A stretch of 64,000 nt of DNA, from the NCBI RefSeq assembly GCF_040958095.1, contig NC_091198.1:29416597-29480596 (forward strand). The letters run 5' to 3'. The notes beneath the pieces were generated by a model. That model did not search any database. It was not told the origin of the DNA and saw only the letters and a list, made by a program, of their open reading frames with translations. Made by a program: the position numbers and the translations under genes. Below, piece by piece: positions 1 through 7,270 of the stretch. Numbering within the stretch: position 1 is the stretch's first letter; the number at the start of each line of letters is the position of its first letter. Origin of the DNA: Procambarus clarkii. Lineage: Eukaryota > Arthropoda > Malacostraca > Decapoda > Cambaridae.

Positions 1-62
1 TTTGATGGTGCTACATAGCCTTCCCGGTTTGGTGCCTTCTTTTGATAATTACTTACTTACTT
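1..62 (+). mobile_element. 3' terminus of TTAC-tailed LINE (copy cut by window edge)
   Basis: The first ~55 bases match the 3' untranslated terminus that follows the RNase H ORF in LINE copies A (about 27961-28023) and B (about 31349-31412), ending in a short TTAC repeat. The 5' part lies outside the window, so its length is unknown. It abuts the AT-rich start of the tRNA-bearing satellite block. Confidence 0.8.
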
Positions 63-470
63 TACAATACTTAAGAATAATTTTTTTAATAGACTTATCA
101 TTTATCATGACAATGTAGGCCTAATGGAGATTTTTATTTGCAATAATTAGCTGTATATACTTTTACACATATTGCTAGAACTTTATTGAAGATAATGTAA
201 AACAGTAATCAGTAAATTTATCTGGGTGTAAATTTAGCTGGAGAGAAAAAGGCTCTGCCAGGAGTTGAACCTGAGTCTGCCACTTTAGAGGCGGCCGTGC
301 TGACCGCTGCACCACAGAGCCGGGCTCTGGAATTATTATGTTTATTATATAAATGTTGAGGACAAAATGGTTATATGAACAATATAAACGACCTTAAGTT
401 ATAAGGTATTATAAGGTTATAAGGCAAAGTATTACAATAGAAGTTATGGCACGGTTTGAATATATTGTGT
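58..470. repeat. AT-rich tRNA-bearing block, copy 1
   Basis: This segment is repeated in diverged form at about 4768-5160. The shared order is an AT-rich lead, a stretch ending in a GGAGAGAAAAA motif, the minus-strand tRNA-like gene, then an AT-rich spacer leading into a 23-bp array. Block copies differ by small indels and substitutions, whereas the tRNA-like core differs by one base. Confidence 0.7.
251..321 (-). tRNA. tRNA-like gene, anticodon CTA (suppressor-type), copy 1
   Basis: Read on the minus strand, this 71-nt sequence folds as a complete cloverleaf. It has a 7-bp acceptor stem GGCTCTG/CAGAGCC, a 4-bp D stem with an 8-nt loop, a 5-bp anticodon stem GCCGC/GTGGC (one G-T), the loop CTCTAAA, a 4-nt variable region, and a 5-bp T stem with loop TTCAACT. 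U33 precedes CTA, which would read the UAG stop codon. Internal A box (TGGTGCAGCGG) and B box (GGTTCAACTCC) are good Pol III matches. The acceptor and D arm resemble tRNA-Arg(TCT), so a one-base loss in the anticodon loop of an Arg tRNA is a possible origin. It may be a tRNA-derived repeat rather than a working suppressor. Confidence 0.7.
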
Positions 471-923
471 GGCGGTATTACAAGACAAGGTGTGATAGTG
501 TTAACATACAAGATGAAGCAGTAAGTATTTCAATACAACGTGTGGCAGTAAGTATTACAATACAAGGTTGAAGTGTTACAATATAAGGTGTGGCAGCATT
601 TGGTTTGCTACAGGATATGGCAGTAAGTGTTACAATAAAAAGTGAAGTAGTAAGTATTACAGTACAACGTGTGACAGTTACAATACAAGGTGTGGCAGTG
701 TTACAATACAAGGTGTGGCAGTGTTACAATACCAGGTGTGGCAGTGTTACAATACAAGGTGTGGCAGAAAGTTTTACAATACAAGGTGTGGCAGAAAGTT
801 TTACAATACATGGTGTGACAGTAAGTGTTACAACACAAGGTGTGGCAGTAAGTGTTACAATACAAGGTGTGGCAGTGTTACAACACAAGGTGTGGCAGTA
901 AGTGTTACAATACAAGGTGTAGC
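470..923 (+). repeat. 23-bp tandem array (with 27-bp variants), part 1a
   Basis: Tandem copies of a ~23-bp unit containing TTACAATACAAGGTGTGGCAG. Some units carry an extra TAAG (27 bp). Most are diverged at the left edge and more uniform from about 690. The array is broken at 923 by an LTR insertion and resumes at 4359. Apparent ORFs here are low-complexity by-products. Confidence 0.9.
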
Positions 924-1303
924 TGTTGGAAATAACCAACAGGTTTCATACATCCCTTGTATTTTTATACACCATCTTTGTATTAACTACAAGTAGTTAC
1001 TAAAATTACTAACATTGTAGAATTAACCAGAATAATATAACACTATGCAGTATTCTGCCAAATCTTTCCTAGTCTCCATGACGCCATGAAGTTGCGTCAG
1101 CCAGAAACAGGAAATATCTCTTTATTTGTTTGATCTAAACAGAGTCCCGTTAATTACTTTCCTTTACTAAGGATAATTGCTTAGTAATAAGTTTATTTAC
1201 GGAGCACATTACTGCTTACGGGAACTCGTTTATATAGTTAAAATTAGCCACTCCAGTGGAAATTATGAAAAGGTAAAATAATTCCACTTTATATTCCTTT
1301 CAT

Positions 1304-1316
1304 TTATTTACGCAGC
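1304..1316. repeat. Left target-site duplication of the chimeric retrocopy
   Basis: TTATTTACGCAGC, 13 bp, recurs exactly at 2595-2607, directly after a LINE 3' tail. This is the same length as the duplication flanking LINE copy D (13 bp). Confidence 0.8.
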
Positions 1317-1411
1317 GGTCTGCCCTTTTAACGCGTGATTCCTCCCTCCAGTGGTGAGTACCTCACTCTCCAGCTCCCTGGTGAGGCCGGTGAGGATAAG
1401 TGTGAAGTACA

Positions 1412-2014
1412 ATGAGGTCAGATCAGGTATACCAGCCCACCACCACCACACTGACCTATGACCGGAACAAGGCATGGGTCCCTTCCTTCCTGGCCCAGAG
1501 CTCCTCGGCAAGTTTATGGTCACGCACGCTGGTCTTGATCATCTCTGTCATGTTTGCAGTCATGGGAATGGTGATGATCATTGTTGGAGCAACGTCCTAT
1601 CAGTCCTTGGGGGAGACGGGGAAGGAAGTAAACAGTACAGCCTACATAATCATCCTTTGTTTAGGAGTGCTCCTGGAATTTGCTGCGATATTAGCCATTA
1701 TCTTCTATATGAGAAATATGGGATACTACATTCCTTGTTGTCCGGGCAAGATTGCACGTATCAGAAAACGTCTTCATGAAAACCAAATGATGGTCAATGG
1801 ACAGATGGTGAGCACGGGTGAACCAGTTTCGGCCCAGTACTGCCCTCCGGCACACCCTGGGGTCGGCAGCACTCCACCACCACCATACACTGATGTGTCA
1901 GAGGAACAACGACTCATGGAGGACAAGATTGATCTTGGTGGCGACACCGAACGCATCTTGGAAGAAGACCCACGTATTGTCTTGACTCCCCTCAAGCCTC
2001 ATGAGGAGTGTTAG
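1412..2014 (+). CDS. Two-pass membrane protein with PPxY tail, in a retrocopy (family not recognised)
   Basis: A 200-residue ORF that I cannot assign to a named family. The start is supported by an in-frame TGA at 1403-1405 just upstream and an A at -3. Visible features: a short polar N-terminus; a hydrophobic helix about 38-61; a short loop with an N-glycosylation sequon NST at 74-76; a second helix about 78-100; a CC pair at 109-110 that could be acylated; a basic stretch GKIARIRKR at 112-120; and a cytosolic tail with PPPPY at 155-159, a candidate WW-domain ligand, followed by an acidic region. Charge distribution suggests both ends are cytosolic. The ORF is unbroken although it sits in what looks like a retrocopy, so it is young, selected or the original gene. 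Expression is unknown. Confidence 0.65.
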   Translation: MRSDQVYQPTTTTLTYDRNKAWVPSFLAQSSSASLWSRTLVLIISVMFAVMGMVMIIVGATSYQSLGETGKEVNSTAYIIILCLGVLLEFAAILAIIFYMRNMGYYIPCCPGKIARIRKRLHENQMMVNGQMVSTGEPVSAQYCPPAHPGVGSTPPPPYTDVSEEQRLMEDKIDLGGDTERILEEDPRIVLTPLKPHEEC

Positions 2015-2552
2015 AACTTTCACCCAGTAATGTGTTTGGTAAACCCACCCTTACCACAACTCATTCTGGTTACTGAGTTGGTGGCTAGAGGATGGGAGTG
2101 ATAGCTGTGTCTGGCGTCTTTGCTCCTCTGGCCTCCACAGATACTTAAACACCAAGTCAGCTTGCCGAGTTGAGCTTGGGAGTCTACATTCACGACAAAG
2201 GAGGGAATCTTTGTGCTTAATGTAACTTGCATTCCCAATTTTTTAAGACTTTAATATCTGAACCAAAGGAAGTCAAAAAATCTGCCTAGGTAATGTAGTG
2301 TGTGCTATTCTGCATTCCATATTAACACTCCAGCAATGATGGACTACTTGAAATAATATTTTATCTTGTAAACTGCATGTCATAATGGCAATTTATTTTA
2401 AGTATAAAACCTTACTTCTAGGTTAGATATTCTAGTTATGGTAGGATAGTTGTTTTTTATTCATTATATGTAAATCCTGCCAGCTCTTTAAAGAATATAA
2501 GGCAAAAAGTCTCTATTCCAGTAAGACATAATTTGATTTAAACATACAGTAC

Positions 2553-2594
2553 TCCCGGTTTGGTGCCTTCTTTTGATAATTACCTTACCTTACC
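2553..2594 (+). mobile_element. LINE 3' terminus fused to the retrocopy
   Basis: This segment matches the last ~30 bases before the TTAC tail of LINE copies A and B (TCCCGGTTTGG through GATAATTA), then CCTTA repeats. No other LINE sequence precedes it. That makes it the diagnostic tail of the chimeric retrocopy. Confidence 0.8.
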
Positions 2595-2607
2595 TTATTT
2601 ACGCAGC
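2595..2607. repeat. Right target-site duplication of the chimeric retrocopy
   Basis: An exact 13-bp repeat of 1304-1316, immediately after the CCTTA tail. Confidence 0.8.
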
Positions 2608-2752
2608 TTTAATGAACTGACTTACGCAGCGAGAGGTTATATTGTAACATGGTACATTTAATTATGACATAAATATTCGTCACCATCTCTTCCTTCCCTA
2701 ATTAACTTCGAAATACATTCATTCATTTACGTTCGAGGTAGCTACCGAGAGC

Positions 2753-2764
2753 CGCGCATGCGCA
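2753..2764. promoter_or_regulatory. NRF1-like palindromic site inside LTR
   Basis: CGCGCATGCGCA matches the NRF1 consensus known from animal promoters. It sits in a locally GC-rich stretch (about 2735-2790) within the LTR at 924-4358, where promoter elements are expected. Function is inferred only from the motif. Confidence 0.35.
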
Positions 2765-3198
2765 ATCGGGGGAAGGAGGAAGGAGAAGCCAACAGAGGAT
2801 GAGTGGCATCCATCTTGCCAGAGTTAGTGTTGCAGAGCTCCCACTATAACGACTCATATTTACATCATCCTTGCAACAGCGGGTGCCAGAGTTCGTAGAT
2901 GTCTCCATCTACATTCAACACAAGTTCCGGGGAGCGTAATTTCTTTATTGTTCTACTGATGTTTGTTAATAAGTGCACTTTTTTAACATTTACGTGTAGG
3001 TTGCTCGTCGTCACGCCACGCGACAACATCATAACCAATGTTAGTTTCAATTAAGTCCAGGCTCCCACTTTTCAATCAGAAATAGTGGTATATTAACTCT
3101 AGGCTAGACAACTTTTACATTTACTCTTGCTTTCAGTTGGAGTGGTAGCGGCGAAAAGGAAGAATAACCTTTCATTCCATGTTCATGCTCGGCCAGCG

Positions 3199-3873
3199 CG
3201 TGTCAACACGTGTGCCGTCGTGGCTGCCCCACACAGCCAGTGTCAACACGTGTGCCGTCGTGACCGCCCCACACAGCGAGTGTCAACACGTGTGCCCTCG
3301 TGGCCGCCCCACACAGCGGGTGTCAACACGTGTGCCGTCGTGGCCGCCCCACACAGCGGGTGCCAACACGTGTGCCGTCGTGGCCGCCCCACACAGCGAG
3401 TGTCAACACGTGTGCCGTCGTGGCCGCCCCACACAGCGAGTGTCAACACGTGTGCCGTCGTGGCCGCCCCACACAGCGAGTGTCAACACGTGTGCCCTCG
3501 TGGCCGCCCCACACAGCGGGTGTCAACACGTGTGCCGTCGTGGCCGCCCCACACAGCGAGTGTCAACACGTGTGCCGTCGTGGCCGTCCCACACAGCGAG
3601 TGTCAACACGTGTGCCCTCGTGGCCGCCCCACACAGCCAGTGTCAACACGTGTGTCGTCGTGACCGCCCCACACAGCGAGTGTCAACACGTGTGCCCTCG
3701 TGACCGCCCCACACAGCGAGTGTCAACACGTGTGTCGTCGTGACCGCCCCACACAGCCAGTGTCAACACGTGTGTCGTCGTGACCGCCCCACACAGCGAG
3801 TGTCAACACGTGTGTCGTCGTGACCGCCCCACACAGCGGGTGTCAACACGTGTGCCGTCGTGGCCGCCCCACA
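3199..3873 (+). repeat. 40-bp minisatellite, 17 units, one CACGTG E-box per unit
   Basis: Units begin TGTCAACACGTGTG at 3201 and then every 40 bp to 3841, with few point differences (C/G in GCCSTCG, G/A in TGRCCGCC, CAG/GAG/GGG joins). 40 is not a multiple of three and the unit lacks stops in all three plus frames, so three overlapping repetitive ORFs appear. I treat these as non-coding by-products. The array lies inside the LTR and is absent from the related LTR at 62406. Confidence 0.92.
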
Positions 3874-4350
3874 CTTGTACAGCCAATTCAACTGAACAGC
3901 TAAGCTGGCCTTATATTTCTAGTAGTGTAGTATTTTTTAGTAGAATATTAACATTTACTCACATGAATGATTTCTATTGCAATTGCTATTTACTTATCAT
4001 TTATATTTGACATACATTATTTACTGATTCCATTTTATATCTTGATTATATGTGTATGTACTATAATATGAATTTGTACTTACATTTCTTTCTAATGAAG
4101 AACCAGCATTAGATTATTGGTGCTAGGACGTAATCGTTTCTTAGCGCCTGTACTTCCAAATTTGTGAAAGTGAATTTGACTCTTATTTCATGATAAAATA
4201 CAGTCCCATTAAAATCCATAGGACACTATTTCTTGGAATTAATATCAACCCACTTGCTCATTTTTTCCTTTTCCATTTTTTCACAATAAGTGGTGGTCCT
4301 TCGTAGCTATTGAAGTTTTCATTAATTAATTCAAATATTGGAGTCAGATA
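3874..4350 (+). repeat. 3' portion of the 924 LTR
   Basis: AT-rich sequence with no ORF. The part from about 4190 is alignable by eye to about 63830-64000: shared TACAGYCCATTAA, ATCCATAG(G)ACACT, and AAGTGG(T/A)-GGTCCTTCGTA followed by a CATTAATT run. This supports membership of one LTR family. Confidence 0.6.
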
Positions 4351-4358
4351 TTCCCACA

Positions 4359-4520
4359 GTAGCAGTGTTACAATACGATGTGTGTCAGTGTTACAAAACA
4401 TGGTCTGGCAGTGAGTGTTACAAAACACAGTCTGGCAGTGAGTGTTTCAAAACACAGTCTGGCAGTGAGTGTTTCAAAACAATGTGTGTCAGTAAGTGTT
4501 ACAATTGACGGAGTGGTAGT
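4359..4520 (+). repeat. 23-bp tandem array, part 1b
   Basis: Continuation of the 470-923 array after the LTR insertion. Diverged units here contain TTACAAAACA or TTTCAAAACA and a TCTGGCAGTGAG join. Confidence 0.8.
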
Positions 4521-4767
4521 GTTACTGTATTTGCACCACCAGCGTAACGTCTCACTTACTGTATTTGGACTACAAATGTCACTTCCAACGTACTGTATAT
4601 GGACCACGATCGGAACGTTCCACTTACTGTATCTGGACTACAAATGTAATGCACCACTTTCTGTAATTGGACTACCAACATAACGTCCCACTTACTGTAT
4701 TTGAACTACCAACGTAACGACCCAGTTACTGTATTTGGATTTCCAACGTAATATACCAACAACAGTT
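4520..4767 (+). repeat. ~35-bp degenerate tandem array, copy 1
   Basis: Six or so degenerate units built on CTTACTGTATTTGGACTAC followed by an AACGTAACGTCC-type segment. A second copy is at 6310-6510. Both follow a 23-bp array and lead into the AT-rich TTTTACAATA block, so they are part of one composite repeat. Confidence 0.75.
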
Positions 4768-5160
4768 TTACAATACTTATTCATTAATTTTTTAATAGAA
4801 TAAATGGGTCAATTTTGTTAATTCATTGTGAACTAAGTAAATGTAAAATTATCATGACAGTGAAGGCGTAATAAAGTTCTTCTTATACGCTATAATTAGC
4901 TGAATTTACTTTTACACATTTACAAATACTTTAGTGAAGATAATGTAAAATAATAATCAGTAAATTTATCTGGGTGTAAATTTAGCTGGAGAGAAAAAGG
5001 CTCCGCCAGGAGTTGAACCTGAGTCTGCCACTTTAGAGGCGGCCGTGCTGACCGCTGCACCACAGAGCCGGGCTCTGGAATTATTATGTTTATTATATAA
5101 ATGTTGCGGACATAATGGTTATATAAATATGATAAATGATCATGAGTTACAAGCAGTGAC
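4768..5160. repeat. AT-rich tRNA-bearing block, copy 2
   Basis: A diverged copy of 58-470, starting TTTTACAATACTTATTC and including the second tRNA-like gene. A third, truncated lead is at about 6511-6580. Confidence 0.7.
4999..5069 (-). tRNA. tRNA-like gene, anticodon CTA (suppressor-type), copy 2
   Basis: This matches the 251-321 gene except for one change in the 3' acceptor strand (CGGAGCC for CAGAGCC), which swaps a U-A pair for U-G and keeps the stem. The anticodon loop CTCTAAA and both internal promoter boxes are unchanged. Conservation of the fold while surrounding sequence has drifted is suggestive but not proof of function. Confidence 0.7.
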
Positions 5161-5600
5161 GGTAAATATTACAATTCAAGGTGTGACAGTGTTACAATAC
5201 AAGGTGTGACAGTGTTACAATACAAGGTGTGACAGAGTTACAATACAAGGTGTGACAGTGTTACAATACAAGGTGTGACAGTGTTACAATACAAGGTGTG
5301 ACAGTGTTACAATACAAGGTGTGGCAGTAAGTTTTACAATACAAGGTGTGGCAGAGTTTCAATACAAGGTGTGGCAGTGTTACAATACAAGGTGTGGCAG
5401 TGTTACAATACAAGGTGTGGCAGAGTTTCAATACAAGGTGTGGCAGTGTTACAATACAAGGTGTGGCAGTGTTACAATACAAGGTGTGGCAGTGTTACAA
5501 TACAAGGTGTGGCAGTGTTACAATACAAGGTGTGGCAGAACTATAACAATACAAAGTGTGACAGTAAGTCTTAAAATTCAACGAGTAGCATAGTTACAAT
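5160..5600 (+). repeat. 23-bp tandem array, part 2 (CAATACAAGG type)
   Basis: About eighteen near-identical 23-bp units of the same family as 470-923, with GTGACAG units on the left and GTGGCAG units on the right. Confidence 0.9.
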
Positions 5601-6310
5601 ACAAGACGCAGCAGTAAGTGTTACAGTACTAATAATGGTAGTGTTGCAGTACAAATTGTGGCAGTGTTACAGTACTAATTGTGGCAGGGTTACAGTACTA
5701 ATTGTGGCAGTGTTACAGTACTAATTGTGGCAGTGTTACAGTACTAATTGTGGCAGTGTTACAGTACTAATTGTGGCAGGGTTACAGTACTAATTGTGGC
5801 AGGGTTACAGTACTAATTGTGGCAGTGTTATAGTAGAAGGTCTGGCAGTGTGACAGTACTAATTGTGGCAGTGTTACAGTACTAATTTTGGCAGTGTTAC
5901 AGTACTAATTGTGGCAGTGTTACAGTACTAATTGTGGCAGTGTTACAGTACTAATTGTGGCAGGGTTACAGTACTAATTGTGGCAGTGTTACAGTACTAA
6001 TTGTGGCAGTGTTACAGTACTAATTGTGGCAGTGTTACAGTACTAATTGTGGCAGTGTTACAGTACTAATTGTTGCAGTGTTACAGTACTAATTGTTGCT
6101 GTGTTATAGTACAAGATGCGGCAGTGTTATAGTAGAAGGTCTGGCAGTGTGACAGTACTAATTGTGGCAGTGTTACAGTACTAATTTTGGCGGTGCTATA
6201 GTACAAATTGAAGCAGTGTTACAGTACTAATTGTGGCGGTGTTACAGTACTAATTGTGGCGGTGTTACAGTACTAATTGTGGCGGTGTTACAGTACTAAT
6301 TGTGGCGGTG
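5600..6310 (+). repeat. 23-bp tandem array, CAGTACTAATT type
   Basis: About thirty units of a related 23-bp repeat, TGTTACAGTACTAATTGTGG plus CAG, with local variants (GGGTT, TTGCAG, GGCGG). The same period and flanks as the preceding array imply one family with two homogenised subtypes. Confidence 0.9.
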
Positions 6311-6580
6311 TTAATGTATTTGCACTACGAACGTAACGTCTCACTTACTGTATTTGGACTACCAACGTCACGGCCAATATACTGTATTTGGACTATCATC
6401 TGAACGTTCCACTTACTGTATACGGCCTACAAATGTAACGTACCACTTATTGAATTTCGACTACCAAAGTAACGTCCCACTTACTGTATTTGGATTACCA
6501 ACGTAACGAACAAACATCACTTTTACAATATTTATTAATTTGTTTCTTAAAAGTACACATACCTATCATGACAGTGTACT
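6310..6580 (+). repeat. ~35-bp degenerate array, copy 2, and truncated AT-rich block
   Basis: The same ~35-bp motif as 4520-4767, followed by the first ~70 bases of the AT-rich block, without its tRNA. Confidence 0.7.
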
Positions 6581-6799
6581 AAGGGCCTTCTTCATCTCCT
6601 GCTCCTCATTTATGTTTACCTTGACATCATCAGACTCTGTGTTGACTCTAACTCATTCTCTTTCACCGGTAACTACTTCTTTGAAACTTTCAGTGTCGCT
6701 ATGGGTTCCCTTCTCTTCCATGTTCTTGCCAATCTCTGTATAGAATATCTCGAAACCGTTCTTCTTCCCACTATTGGTACTCGTACACTATTGGTACAC

Positions 6800-7270
6800 T
6801 ATTGGCATCTTGGTCACCAGGTATGACCTAGTAACTTTCCTGCAGCACAGTTTGTTCACCTTGGTCACCAGTTATGGCCTAGTGACTGCTGCATCACTGT
6901 CTCACCACCTTGGTCACCAGTTATGGCCTAGTGACTCTGCTGCATCACTGTCTCACCACCTTGGTCACCAGTTATGGCCTAGTGACTCTGCTGCATCACT
7001 GTCTCACCACCTTGGTCACCAGTTATGGCCTAGTGACTCTGCTGCATCACTGTCTCACCACCTTGGTCACCAGTTATGGCCTAGTGACTCTGCTGCATCA
7101 CTGTCACTACACCTTGGTCACCAGTTATGGCCTAGTGACTCTGCTGCATCACTGTCACTACACCTTGGTCACCAGTTGTCGCCTAGTGACTCTGCTGCAT
7201 CACTGTCTCGTCCTCGTAGTCACCAGATATGGCCAAGTAAATCCCCTGCCGCACAGTTTATACACCTTGT
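6800..7270 (+). repeat. 51-bp minisatellite, left part
   Basis: Roughly eight units of 51 bp (17 codons), each with TTGGTCACCAGTTATGGCC and a CTGCATCACTG segment. Because 51 is a multiple of three, one plus frame from 6774 stays open with a 17-residue repeat around HHLGHQLWPSDSAA. I see no support for a gene: the frame runs on into the inserted LINE. Confidence 0.85.

Larger units (their letters stand above)
1317..2594 (+). mobile_element. Chimeric retrocopy: mRNA-like segment fused to LINE 3' end
   Basis: The insert lies between exact 13-bp direct repeats. It starts with GGTCTGCCCTTTT, carries a 95-nt leader, the 200-codon ORF (1412-2014), a ~540-nt AT-rich 3' region, and from about 2553 the last ~30 bases of the local TTAC LINE followed by CCTTA repeats. 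No poly(A) tract lies between the mRNA part and the LINE part. The simplest reading is target-primed reverse transcription that began on LINE RNA and switched template to a cellular mRNA. No intron-like features are visible, as expected of a processed copy. Confidence 0.72.
924..4358 (+). mobile_element. Solo LTR (BEL/Pao-like ends) with 5-bp target duplication, carrying nested insertions
   Basis: The insertion starts with the near-palindrome TGTTGGAAATAACCAACA and ends TTCCCACA. It is flanked by GTAGC at 919-923 and 4359-4363, and the same 23-bp satellite lies on both sides. TG...CA ends plus a 5-bp duplication indicate LTR-type integration. I see no second internal LTR, so it reads as a solo LTR. 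Its start and end are related to the element at 62406-64000. The excess length is explained by the chimeric retrocopy (1317-2594) and the 40-bp minisatellite (about 3199-3873), leaving about 1.5 kb of LTR. Assignment to BEL/Pao rests only on shared end structure with the 14256 element. Confidence 0.75.

Noticed and set aside
3127-4010. Three overlapping plus-strand ORFs of 147-178 codons
   Set aside because: They are frame-independent translations of a 40-bp tandem repeat with no stops, not a protein family.
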